DNA of 64,000 bases, taken from Alphaproteobacteria bacterium UBA3612 (GTDB lineage Bacteria; Pseudomonadota; Alphaproteobacteria; Sphingomonadales; Sphingomonadaceae). The position numbers were made by a program, and so were the translations under genes. This document shows, one piece after another, positions 32,681 through 40,644 of the stretch (positions are counted from its first letter, which is position 1; every line of letters begins with the position of its first letter). The notes below the pieces were generated by a model. That model made no database searches and had not been told where the DNA came from. It worked only from the letters and a program-made list of their open reading frames with translations. The DNA is taken from positions 186,485-250,484 of the forward strand of contig DFLT01000012.1 in the NCBI GenBank assembly GCA_002375465.1, in the 5' to 3' direction.

Positions 32681-33402
32681 CCGCCGTTCACATGCAGCGT
32701 CTGGCCGGTAACGTAGGCCGCTTCGTTCGAGGATAGATAAACCACCGCAGCCGCGACATCGTCGCCGGTGCCGAGCGATCCCGCCGGAATCTTCGTCGTC
32801 AACGCCTCTTTCTGCGCATCGGGCAGTGCATCCGTCATTGCCGATTGGATGAAGCCGGGCGCCACGCAATTTACCGTCACGCCGCGGCTTGCGACCTCTT
32901 GCGCCAGCGCCTTCGACATGCCGACCAGTCCGGCCTTCGATGCGGCATAGTTTGCCTGTCCGGGATTGCCCGTGGTTCCGACGATGCTGGTAATAGATAC
33001 GATCCGTCCGAAACGACCCTTCATCATGGGGCGCAGCGCGGCGCGTGCCAGCCGGAAACTCGCCTCAAGATTGACGCTGATGACGCTGTCCCATTCCTCG
33101 TCCTTCATGCGCATGGCGAGGTTGTCGCGGGTAACACCGGCATTGTTCACGAGAATATCGAGCCCGCCCATCGCTTCCACCGCGCGGCCGACCAAGCCGT
33201 CGACGGCCGCCGCGTCGGAAAGATCGCAGGGCAGTTGATGGACATCCCCACCCAAGTCCTTCGCCAATGCCGCCAGCTTTTCTTCATTCGTGCCGGATAT
33301 CGCAATGACGGCACCTTGCGCGGCAAGGGCGCGGGCGATGCTGGAGCCAATACCGCCGGATGCGCCGGTTACGAGGGCGCGGCGTCCTGAAAGATCGAAC
33401 AT
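32665..33402 (-). CDS. fabG: 3-oxoacyl-[acyl-carrier-protein] reductase
   Basis: FabG reduces beta-ketoacyl-ACP with NADPH. The 245-residue SDR has T-G-A-S-G-G-I-G-S-S-I-A (12-23), N-N-A-G-V-T-R-D-N-L (86-95, a FabG hallmark), the catalytic Ser near 137-139, and Tyr152/Lys156 in N-Y-A-A-S-K. The C-terminus is T-L-H-V-N-G-G-M-A-M-I. It follows fabD with a 28-nt gap, giving a fabD-fabG unit. Confidence 0.96.
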   Translation of the reverse strand: MFDLSGRRALVTGASGGIGSSIARALAAQGAVIAISGTNEEKLAALAKDLGGDVHQLPCDLSDAAAVDGLVGRAVEAMGGLDILVNNAGVTRDNLAMRMKDEEWDSVISVNLEASFRLARAALRPMMKGRFGRIVSITSIVGTTGNPGQANYAASKAGLVGMSKALAQEVASRGVTVNCVAPGFIQSAMTDALPDAQKEALTTKIPAGSLGTGDDVAAAVVYLSSNEAAYVTGQTLHVNGGMAMI

Positions 33403-33430
33403 GGAAATCTCCTAAACTAAGGGGCGGGGC

Positions 33431-34375
33431 CTACAGCCGCTTTGCCCAGCTCTCGATGTCTGCCATCGTGACGATGCTGATCGGTTCGGCATCCGGGGTG
33501 ATACGCTTCACCATCGGCCCTACGACCTTGGCGCCCAGTTCGACGAATTCCTCGACGCCCGCAGCCGCCATGGCCAGAATGCTTTCCCGCCAGCGTACGG
33601 TGCCGGTTACCTGTTCGACCAGCAATTGCTTCAGGCGGTCCGGATCCGTTTCCGGCGCTGCCGTCACATTGGTGACGACGGGCACCGTCGGCGCATCGAA
33701 TGAGGCGGCGGCCAGCGCCTCCTGCATCTTGTCGGCGGCAGGCTGCATCAGGGGCGAATGGAAGGGGGCGGAAACGGGCAGCAGCATCCCGCGCTTCGCC
33801 CCTTTTGCCTTTGCCGCCTCAATTGCGCGTTCGACCGCCGCTTTGTGACCGGAAACGACGACCTGGCCGTCGGCATTGTCATTGGCGGCGACGCAGATTT
33901 CCTCTGCCGTGGTCGCTTCCCTGGCCGCCGCCATCGCGTCCTCGAATGACAGGCCAAGAAGGGCCGCCATCGCGCCTTCGCCAACCGGAACCGCAGCCTG
34001 CATTGCATCCCCGCGAACGCGCAGCAGCCGGGCTGTGTCGGCCAGGTTCAGACTGCCTGCTGCACACAAGGCGCTATATTCCCCCAATGAATGGCCGGCG
34101 ACGAAGGCTGCGCGTTCGGAAAGCACCAGGCCGGCTTCCGCTTCCATGACCCGCAAGACGGCGAGGGAATGTGCCATGATCGCTGGTTGTGCGTTGGCGG
34201 TCAGCGTCAGCTCGTCTGCGGGCCCTTCGAACATCAGCGTCGACAGCTTTTGCGAAAGCGCATCGTCTACTTCTTCGAAGACCGATTTGGCGGCGGCGCT
34301 CGCCTCTGCGAGGGTCTTGCCCATTCCTGGCGACTGGCTGCCCTGGCCGGGGAAAAGGAAGGCGCGCATAGGCAT
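33431..34375 (-). CDS. fabD: Malonyl-CoA:ACP transacylase
   Basis: FabD loads malonyl groups onto ACP. The 314-residue product starts M-P-M-R-A-F-L-F-P-G-Q-G-S-Q, has the nucleophile elbow G-H-S-L-G-E-Y (Ser96), and a later P-F-H-S-P-L-M motif with the catalytic His. GAGGAG lies 9 nt before ATG 34375, so I use that start rather than ATG 34369 or the longer upstream frame. It is the first gene of fabD-fabG and divergent from the TPR gene. Confidence 0.96.
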   Translation of the reverse strand: MPMRAFLFPGQGSQSPGMGKTLAEASAAAKSVFEEVDDALSQKLSTLMFEGPADELTLTANAQPAIMAHSLAVLRVMEAEAGLVLSERAAFVAGHSLGEYSALCAAGSLNLADTARLLRVRGDAMQAAVPVGEGAMAALLGLSFEDAMAAAREATTAEEICVAANDNADGQVVVSGHKAAVERAIEAAKAKGAKRGMLLPVSAPFHSPLMQPAADKMQEALAAASFDAPTVPVVTNVTAAPETDPDRLKQLLVEQVTGTVRWRESILAMAAAGVEEFVELGAKVVGPMVKRITPDAEPISIVTMADIESWAKRL

Positions 34376-34573
34376 TTCGGGGAACTCCTCATGATGAACT
34401 CGCCGTGCGCGCATAGGCTGGGCCGCCACATGCTTGCAAGGCCGGGGGCGCCAATATGGCTCGCGCCCTTGCAAGCGGCGCCTTTGCCGCTAGTGTCCGC
34501 GCCGTCGGCTTCATGCAGGCCAAACCGGATTTCGAGGGCAGGTGGCGTTAAAGAGTGGGAAACCGTTCGCAGC

Positions 34574-34598
34574 CTTCGTATATTAGTTTACATTACGA
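34574..34598. promoter_or_regulatory. Inverted repeat in the fabD / TPR-gene divergent gap
   Basis: TTCGTA and TACGAA flank a 13-nt AT-rich spacer 25 nt before the TPR gene start. It lies in the only AT-rich part of a 248-nt gap between divergent genes and may be an operator or part of a promoter. No regulator is adjacent. Confidence 0.25.
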
Positions 34599-34623
34599 AT
34601 ATTGGGAGTGAGACCTAAAACCT

Positions 34624-35763
34624 ATGAAGACCATCTGTACTCTGGCGCTGGCTACCGCGCTGTCCCTTTCCATTCCCGCCGGTGGCGCATTTGCACAGGC
34701 TCTGTCTCGCGATGTCGGCGTACCGCTTCAGGAGGCGCAGAGCCTGGCCTCTCGTGGCCAGCTAAGTGCTGCCGCGGCAAAGGTTCGTGCCGCGCGGTCC
34801 GCTGCGGACACTTCGGCCGAGCGCCGCAAGGTCACGGAAATGTCGGCCTATGTGAATACTGCCGCAAGAAATTACAGCGCGGCTGCCAGCGACCTGGCGA
34901 GCATTGGCGCACCCGCCTCGCGTCTGGCTCCGCTTTATTATCAGGCGGAAAATTATGACAAGGCAATCGAACTGGGGCGCCAGATGGGCGGTACCAACGG
35001 TCTGAAAATCGTTGCCCAGTCCTATATCAAAACGGGCAATAGCGCCGAAGCCGCGAAAATCTATCAGGACCTGATCGATCAGAACGGTCCGCAGGTCGAA
35101 TATCTGGAAAACCTCGCAAGCGCTCAGTTCAAGATGGATGACAAGCAGGCGTATCTGCAGACGATCGAGCGCCTGATCCGGGCCGATCCGCAGCCGATGC
35201 GGTGGCGTGCGCTTCTCAACAATCTGAAAGGTGAATCGCTGACGCGCGACAGCAAGCTCGCGCTCTACAAGCTGCTTGCGGAAACCGACAATATCACGCG
35301 GCCAGAAGATTATGTCGAATTTGCGAAGTTCGCCACCGTGGCGCAGGAGCCTGGCGTTGCGCGCAACGTCGTACAGGCGGGCATCGAAGGGGGCGAGCTC
35401 TCGGATGAGGACCCGCAGGTTCGCTCGCTCCTGAATGCCGCTGACAAGCGTCACGCGCAGGTGGTCGCGGAGTTCCCGACGCTGAAGCGCGGTCCGGAAG
35501 GGTATTTCCGTGCAGCGAACGCTCTGTTCGGTGAGGGTGACTATCGTGCGGCTGCCGTTGCCTATTGGCGGTCCTACAAGATGCAAAAGGACATCGCGTC
35601 GTCGCCTTACTCGAACCAGGCTCTCATCGGAGCGGGGATCAGTGCCCTTCGTGCTGGCGATCCGGCGATGGCGAGAAAAGCCTTTGCACTCGTCGAGGAC
35701 AACAGCGCATTCCGGGAAGTCGCCGCCTTGTGGTCGCTCTATGCGGAAACGACGGCCAGCTGA
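34624..35763 (+). CDS. Secreted tetratricopeptide-like repeat protein, function unknown
   Basis: The 379-residue product starts with a Sec signal peptide (M-K-T-I-C-T-L-A-L-A-T-A-L-S-L-S) and probable cleavage after A-F-A. The mature protein is helical, with repeated TPR-like pairs such as Y-D-K-A-I-E-L-G-R-Q-M, S-A-E-A-A-K-I-Y-Q-D-L-I and Y-R-A-A-A-V-A-Y-W-R-S-Y. It is probably a periplasmic scaffold; I cannot name a partner. It is divergent from fabD and ends upstream of a strong hairpin-plus-T-run before rpsF. Confidence 0.75.
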   Translation: MKTICTLALATALSLSIPAGGAFAQALSRDVGVPLQEAQSLASRGQLSAAAAKVRAARSAADTSAERRKVTEMSAYVNTAARNYSAAASDLASIGAPASRLAPLYYQAENYDKAIELGRQMGGTNGLKIVAQSYIKTGNSAEAAKIYQDLIDQNGPQVEYLENLASAQFKMDDKQAYLQTIERLIRADPQPMRWRALLNNLKGESLTRDSKLALYKLLAETDNITRPEDYVEFAKFATVAQEPGVARNVVQAGIEGGELSDEDPQVRSLLNAADKRHAQVVAEFPTLKRGPEGYFRAANALFGEGDYRAAAVAYWRSYKMQKDIASSPYSNQALIGAGISALRAGDPAMARKAFALVEDNSAFREVAALWSLYAETTAS

Positions 35764-35796
35764 TTTGGACCGGGAGGGGGCTTGCGATTTTCGCAG

Positions 35797-35856
35797 CCTC
35801 GTATATGTGACGAAGCATGCGAGGTGGGAACCATGGTTTCCGCCTCGTATGTTTTT
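35797..35856 (+). promoter_or_regulatory. rpsF leader: terminator hairpin with a competing upstream pairing
   Basis: The arms 35816-35832 and 35835-35851 form a 16-17-bp stem with three G-T pairs, ending in TTTTT (35852-35856), a convincing intrinsic terminator 68 nt before rpsF. The right-arm sequence CCTCGTATG (35843-35851) is almost repeated at 35797-35807 as CCTCGTATATG. That upstream copy can pair with the same left arm (CATGCGAGG, 35816-35824). The two folds exclude each other, as in an attenuator. It could instead simply end the TPR transcript. S6:S18-binding leader RNAs are known upstream of rpsF in many bacteria; a CCG (35840-35842) is present here, but I cannot confirm that motif. 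Confidence 0.55.
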
Positions 35857-35923
35857 GGAAGGCCGGAGGGGCGTTGCGATTGCCGCACGTCAGCGATCGG
35901 CAAGATAGAAGAGAGATAGCGAG

Positions 35924-36286
35924 ATGGGGCTCTACGAGCACACCTTCCTGGCGCGCCAGGACCTCTCGACAGCGCAGGTAGATGCGCTGGCGGAGGAATT
36001 CACCAAGATCATCGAATCGAACGAAGGCGCGGTCAAGAAGACCGAATATTGGGGCCTCAAATCCCTCGCCTACAAGATCAAGAAGAACCGCAAGGCACAC
36101 TTCGTGATGTTGAACATCGATGCGCCGCCTGCCGCCGTGAAGGAAATGGAGCGCAACATCTCCATCTCCGATGATGTCATTCGCCACCTGACCATTGCCG
36201 TTGAAGAACTGGAAGAGGGCCCCTCTGTCCAGATGCGCAAGGCAGACGAACGTCGCGAGCGCCGTGAGCGCCGCGAGCGCGACTAA
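35924..36286 (+). CDS. rpsF: 30S ribosomal protein S6
   Basis: S6 pairs with S18 on the platform of the 30S subunit. The 120-residue protein starts M-G-L-Y-E-H-T-F-L-A-R-Q-D and has the K-K-T-E-Y-W-G-L-K-S-L-A-Y-K-I-K-K-N-R-K-A-H signature block (36-57). The tail is Arg/Glu-rich (E-R-R-E-R-R-E-R-R-E). It is the first gene of rpsF-rpsR-rplI. Confidence 0.98.
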   Translation: MGLYEHTFLARQDLSTAQVDALAEEFTKIIESNEGAVKKTEYWGLKSLAYKIKKNRKAHFVMLNIDAPPAAVKEMERNISISDDVIRHLTIAVEELEEGPSVQMRKADERRERRERRERD

Positions 36287-36300
36287 GGGAGTATAATATT

Positions 36301-36525
36301 ATGGGTCGTCCCTTTTTCCGCCGCAAGAAATCCTGCCCTTTCAGCCGTCCCGACGCGCCGAAGATTGATTACAAGGACGTGAAGCTGCTTGGCGGTTTCC
36401 TGTCCGAGCGTGGCAAGATCGTTCCCAGCCGGATTACGGCTGTTTCCGCCAAGAAGCAGCGTGAGCTGGCCAAGGCGATCAAGCGCGCCCGTCATCTCGG
36501 CCTGCTGCCGTACATCGTCCGCTAA
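36301..36525 (+). CDS. rpsR: 30S ribosomal protein S18
   Basis: S18 binds 16S rRNA together with S6. The 74-residue product has the normal pattern: F-F-R-R-K-K-S-C-P-F near the start, I-D-Y-K-D-V-K-L-L-G-G-F-L-S-E-R-G-K-I-V-P-S-R-I-T, and a basic end A-I-K-R-A-R-H-L-G-L-L-P-Y. It lies 14 nt after rpsF and 14 nt before rplI. Confidence 0.98.
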   Translation: MGRPFFRRKKSCPFSRPDAPKIDYKDVKLLGGFLSERGKIVPSRITAVSAKKQRELAKAIKRARHLGLLPYIVR

Positions 36526-36539
36526 GGGGAGATAGAAAC

Positions 36540-37265
36540 ATGGCAAACATGGATATTATCCTCCTCGAGCGGGTGGAAAAGCTCGGCAATATTGGTGATG
36601 TCGTTTCGGTAAAGCCCGGCTTTGCACGCAATTTCCTGCTGCCGAAGGGCAAGGCGCTTCGTGCCAATGAAGCGAACCGCGCCACGTTCGAGGCTGATCG
36701 TGAGCGGATCGAGAAGGAAAATGCCGAGAAGCGCAGTGCCGCCGAAAAGGCAGGCGAGCAGCTTTCCGGTACGCAGGTCACCATGATCCGTCAGTCCTCC
36801 GACTCGGGTCAGCTTTATGGTTCCGTCAGCGCGCGTGACATCGCCACTGCCCTGGTCGAGGCCGGCCATGAGGTGGACAAGAACCAGGTGATGATCGGTT
36901 CGCCGATCAAGAACCTCGGCATCCATCAGGTCGATGTCGCACTTCACCCTGAGGTGATCGTGCAGGTCGAGGCGAACGTCGCCCGTTCGAAGGAAGAGGC
37001 CGAAATGCAGGCCGAGGGCATCGACATCTTTGCCGGTGACGACGACGATGACATGATGTCCGCGTCCGAACGCGCCGCTGCAGAGGCGCTTGCCCGCGCC
37101 GAAGCGCAGGCGGATGCCGAAGCGCGTGGTGAAGTCTTCGAAGAAGGTGCCGGCCCGGCGACGGATTCGGAAGATGATGAAGAAGCTGCTGCTGACGAAG
37201 ATGACGCCGCACCGCGCGCCGAGCCTTCCGAAGATGCAGGCGAAGAGGCTGACGAGAAAGCGTAA
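36540..37265 (+). CDS. rplI: 50S ribosomal protein L9 with long acidic C-terminal extension
   Basis: L9 binds 23S rRNA near L1 and helps frame maintenance. Residues 1-150 are a normal L9: M-D-I-I-L-L-E-R-V-E-K-L-G, the signature G-x-V-V-S-V-K-P-G-F-A-R-N-F-L-L-P near 19-35, the central helix, and the C domain ending V-Q-V-E-A-N-V-A-R-S. Residues 151-241 are an extra tail made almost only of Asp, Glu, Ala and a few others (D-D-D-D-D, E-D-D-E-E). Bacterial L9 is usually near 150 residues. Such tails are seen in sphingomonads as I recall; their function is unknown. Confidence 0.96.
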   Translation: MANMDIILLERVEKLGNIGDVVSVKPGFARNFLLPKGKALRANEANRATFEADRERIEKENAEKRSAAEKAGEQLSGTQVTMIRQSSDSGQLYGSVSARDIATALVEAGHEVDKNQVMIGSPIKNLGIHQVDVALHPEVIVQVEANVARSKEEAEMQAEGIDIFAGDDDDDMMSASERAAAEALARAEAQADAEARGEVFEEGAGPATDSEDDEEAAADEDDAAPRAEPSEDAGEEADEKA

Positions 37266-37292
37266 GTTTTCCGAACAGTTTGAAAATAAGGG

Positions 37293-37331
37293 GGGCTGCG
37301 CGCGATACACATCGTGTGCGGCCCTTTCCTT
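37293..37331 (+). terminator. Rho-independent terminator of rpsF-rpsR-rplI
   Basis: The arms 37293-37306 and 37311-37324 form a 14-bp stem with three G-T pairs and loop ACAC, followed by TTTCCTT. It lies 27 nt after the rplI stop. Confidence 0.8.
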
Positions 37332-37466
37332 TGCGGTCCGGAAGACCGCCGGCGAGACCTTCGTCTGCCGTGACCTAAAAATGTTGAAATTCTCTGCCTT
37401 TCGGATGGAACGAAGAGATAGCTTCTCCGTTTAGAAAATGAACATATATTAAAATCAGTTGATCTT

Positions 37467-37730
37467 ATGAGACAGAAACTACCGATTTTCGTTAGTCTCG
37501 CCGCTCTAGCACTGGCCGCCTGCGGCGATACCTCCGACAATTCCGATCCCAAGATGGAACCTGGCGGTATCGTGATTGTGGACCAGAACGGTGTCCCCGT
37601 CGACGATGCCCCTACCACAAACGCAATGGCAAGTGACTGGTCGTCAGATTCCGGCCGTGAAACGGCGGATGGCGCGTCTGCGGTACAGGAAGACGGGGAT
37701 AGCGCTGTTACATTCAGAAAAACCCTCTAG
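37467..37730 (+). CDS. Small putative lipoprotein
   Basis: The 87-residue product starts M-R-Q-K-L-P-I-F-V-S-L-A-A-L-A-L and carries a lipobox L-A-A-C (Cys19), so it should be lipid-anchored after SPase II cleavage. The mature 69 residues are acidic and low in hydrophobics, with no recognised domain. It stands alone in a short, slightly AT-richer gap between the rplI terminator and rarA, with its own promoter likely in the preceding 140 nt. Confidence 0.65.
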   Translation: MRQKLPIFVSLAALALAACGDTSDNSDPKMEPGGIVIVDQNGVPVDDAPTTNAMASDWSSDSGRETADGASAVQEDGDSAVTFRKTL

Positions 37731-37885
37731 AGGGGGCCGTCCCTTCCTGAAAGCTTAGGCAAGCGATTCCAACGCGCCTCGACGGACCTCGGGCCATAGC
37801 ACCCGATTATTCAGGCGTGACCTTTGCGACCTGCCTAAAAATCCGGTTCCGCGCACCCCGCTTGTTGATATGCAAGGCGCCAGCC

Positions 37886-39199
37886 ATGCCCGACCTGTTT
37901 GCCAGCGACGAAAACCCGAACGAAGCGCCCGACGCGGCTGCGCCGCTGGCAGAGCGGCTTCGTCCACGCGCTCTTGATGAGGTCGTTGGCCAGGATCATC
38001 TGACTGGCCCCGACGGCGCAATTGGCCGCATGGTGGCTGCGGGCAAGCTGTCGTCCATCATCTTCTGGGGGCCGCCGGGGACGGGGAAGACGACGGTGGC
38101 GCGGTTGCTGGCTGATGCTGTCGGGCTTCGTTTCCATTCCATCAGCGCGGTATTTTCTGGCGTTGCCGATCTGAAGAAGGCTTTTGCCGAAGCGCGCACC
38201 GCCGCGAGGGCAGGGCAGAAAACACTATTGTTCGTGGACGAGATTCACCGGTTCAACCGGGCACAACAAGACGGCTTTCTCCCCTATGTCGAGGACGGCA
38301 CCGTCACGCTGGTGGGGGCAACGACGGAAAATCCCAGTTTTGAACTGAATGCGGCTCTTCTTTCCCGCTGTCAGGTGTTGCTGCTCAACCGGCTGGACGA
38401 GGCCGCGCTTGCAAAATTGCTGCAGCGGGCGGAGGCGCTCTATTCTTCCGAACTGCCCCTGACCCCCGATGCGCGCATGGCCCTGATCGGCAGCGCCGAT
38501 GGTGATGGCCGTTTCCTCCTTAATCAGGTGGAAACGCTGATGAACATGGATGTGGCCCAGCCGCTTGAGCCGATCGACCTGCGTGGGCTTCTGCATCGGC
38601 GCGTCGCTGTCTACGACAAGGATAGGGAGGGGCACTACAACCTTATCAGCGCCCTGCATAAATCGATGCGCGGCAGCGATCCCGACGCGGCGCTTTATTA
38701 TCTCGCCCGCATGCTGACAGCGGGGGAGGAGCCGCTCTACGTCCTGCGCCGGATCGTCCGCTTCGCTTCGGAGGATATCGGCCTCGCCGACCCGCAGGCG
38801 CTCGTGCAGGCGCTTGCGGCAAAGGACGCCTATGATTTCCTGGGCAGCCCAGAGGGGGAGCTGGCGATCGTTCAGGCATGCCTCTATTGCGCGACCGCCC
38901 CCAAATCCAATGCCGCCTATAAGGCGCAGAAGCAGGCGTGGAGAAGTGCCAGGGAAACCGGCTCGTTGATGCCGCCGATGAACATCGTCAACGCGCCGAC
39001 AAAGCTGATGAAGGACATCGGCTATGGCAAGGATTATGCCTATGATCATGACGCGGATCAGGGCTTTTCGGGCGCGAATTACTGGCCCGAGGAGATGCAG
39101 GGCCAGTCCTACTATACGCCGACTGAACGCGGCTTTGAAAAGCGTCTTTCCGAACGCCTGGCCTGGTGGGCCGAGCGTCGAAAGGGCCGTGGCGACTGA
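37886..39199 (+). CDS. rarA: Replication-associated recombination protein A (RarA/MgsA)
   Basis: RarA is a clamp-loader-like AAA+ ATPase acting at stalled forks. The 437-residue protein has L-A-E-R-L-R-P-R-A-L-D-E-V-V-G-Q (21-36), Walker A G-P-P-G-T-G-K-T (62-69), Walker B L-L-F-V-D-E-I-H-R-F near 114, sensor 1 L-V-G-A-T-T-E-N-P-S-F, and the C-terminal region M-R-G-S-D-P-D-A-A-L-Y-Y-L-A-R-M. The start is ATG 37886 at the family N-terminus. Confidence 0.96.
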   Translation: MPDLFASDENPNEAPDAAAPLAERLRPRALDEVVGQDHLTGPDGAIGRMVAAGKLSSIIFWGPPGTGKTTVARLLADAVGLRFHSISAVFSGVADLKKAFAEARTAARAGQKTLLFVDEIHRFNRAQQDGFLPYVEDGTVTLVGATTENPSFELNAALLSRCQVLLLNRLDEAALAKLLQRAEALYSSELPLTPDARMALIGSADGDGRFLLNQVETLMNMDVAQPLEPIDLRGLLHRRVAVYDKDREGHYNLISALHKSMRGSDPDAALYYLARMLTAGEEPLYVLRRIVRFASEDIGLADPQALVQALAAKDAYDFLGSPEGELAIVQACLYCATAPKSNAAYKAQKQAWRSARETGSLMPPMNIVNAPTKLMKDIGYGKDYAYDHDADQGFSGANYWPEEMQGQSYYTPTERGFEKRLSERLAWWAERRKGRGD

Positions 39200-39258
39200 T
39201 CGTCCGCTCTGGACGCTGGTCTACATCCTCGGCAGAGAAGCGCGTGAGGGAGAGCACG

Positions 39259-40644
39259 ATGATGAAACACGCCGCCGTCCTTACCGTTCTGATCACCATG
39301 GGCACGGCGCCAGCCGTCGCCCAGGATGCGGACTATATTCGCGCTCTTGCAGCGGGTTACGAGGCAGCGTTCACATGCTCCGCCACATTCAATGCCGGCC
39401 AGACCCCGGCCGAAATCGATGCGAACGAGCTGAACCGAATTTACGATGAATATCGGAATGACGTGGGCGAGTTGTCTGCGGTCATCGACGAGGATGCAAA
39501 GACCGTGTCCGTCAGCTATTCAGAAAACATGCCGCCCCGGGTCGCCGCCTGGCGCCCCAATCTGGGTTGCTCACAGCTTCCCATCGGCGCTGATCCCTCC
39601 CTGGCGGCCAGCCTTCCGACCGTCGAGGGTGGTCCGCCGCAATTCGTCCGCGCGCCTGACTGGCCCTGGGGCGATGCGGGGGCGGAACGGCTTTCCAACG
39701 ATCCGGACCTGACGACCCGCGTGGAGGCGGCCTTTGATAGCAGGACCTATGGGGCCGGTTCGAAAACCTCGGCTATCCTGATCGTGAAGGACGGCCGGAT
39801 CATTGCGGAACGCTATGCCCACGGGGTGGACGCGGACACGCCGCAGCGGACCTGGTCTGTGGCAAAATCAATCGCCGGAACGGTCCTGGGCATTGCCGCC
39901 GCGCAGCAGAAGATCGACCTGCTTGCCCCGGCACAGGTGCCGGAATGGCAATCACCGCTCGACCCACGCCGACAGATCACGACGGATCATTTGATGCGGA
40001 TGGCATCCGGCCTCACCAGCGATTTTGCCGGCAACCGGACCGATGCCATCTACATTGGGGGCACCAGTGTTGCCGATTCCGCACCCGGTCAGCCGCTGTT
40101 GCACGAACCGGGTTCGACCTTTCGTTATTCGAATAATGACATTTTGCTGTCGCTCTACGGCCTGCGCCACGCCATGGGCGACGATGATGCGTATCGCGCG
40201 CTGCCGTTTACGGATTTGTTCTGGAAAATCGGCATGACCCGCACTTTTCCTGAAACGGATTGGCGCGGCGATTTTGTGATGTCGAGTCAGGTCTGGACCA
40301 CGGCCCGTGATCTTGCGCGACTGGGGCTGCTCTATCTCAACGATGGGGTGTGGGAGGGTGAGCGCCTTCTACCGCTCGGGTTCGTGAAGCGCGTGTCGAC
40401 CATGGGCCCGGCCCAGCCGGACAGGGAATGGGGATATGGCGGCACCTTCTGGGTGGCGCAGCCTCAGACCGGTCTGCCGAGGGGAACATTCGCCGCCTTT
40501 GGCAATCGCGGTCAATATCTGGTGATCGTGCCGGATCGTGATATCTTGGTCATCCGGCGCGGCTATGACCCGATCGGGGAGGATGGCGGCTTTGATGTCA
40601 CGGCCTTCTCCCGCGATGTGGTTGCGGCGCTTGAGGGCATGTGA
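39259..40644 (+). CDS. Secreted serine hydrolase, beta-lactamase / class C PBP-like family
   Basis: The 461-residue product has a Sec signal peptide (M-M-K-H-A-A-V-L-T-V-L-I-T-M-G, cut after A-V-A-Q). It has the beta-lactamase-family (PF00144) catalytic motifs: S200-V-A-K203 and Y290-S-N. The C-terminal K/H-T/S-G motif is poor; the nearest is G-N-R-G. Family members include esterases, peptidases and beta-lactamase-like enzymes, so the substrate is not predictable. GGGAG lies before ATG 39259, so I prefer it to an upstream codon inside rarA. It is the first gene of a chain of overlapping genes up to the ATP12 gene. Confidence 0.88.
   Translation: MMKHAAVLTVLITMGTAPAVAQDADYIRALAAGYEAAFTCSATFNAGQTPAEIDANELNRIYDEYRNDVGELSAVIDEDAKTVSVSYSENMPPRVAAWRPNLGCSQLPIGADPSLAASLPTVEGGPPQFVRAPDWPWGDAGAERLSNDPDLTTRVEAAFDSRTYGAGSKTSAILIVKDGRIIAERYAHGVDADTPQRTWSVAKSIAGTVLGIAAAQQKIDLLAPAQVPEWQSPLDPRRQITTDHLMRMASGLTSDFAGNRTDAIYIGGTSVADSAPGQPLLHEPGSTFRYSNNDILLSLYGLRHAMGDDDAYRALPFTDLFWKIGMTRTFPETDWRGDFVMSSQVWTTARDLARLGLLYLNDGVWEGERLLPLGFVKRVSTMGPAQPDREWGYGGTFWVAQPQTGLPRGTFAAFGNRGQYLVIVPDRDILVIRRGYDPIGEDGGFDVTAFSRDVVAALEGM

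Noticed and set aside
38225..39049. 274-codon minus-strand open frame opposite rarA
   Set aside because: Antisense shadow of the RarA AAA+ gene, no recognisable domain.
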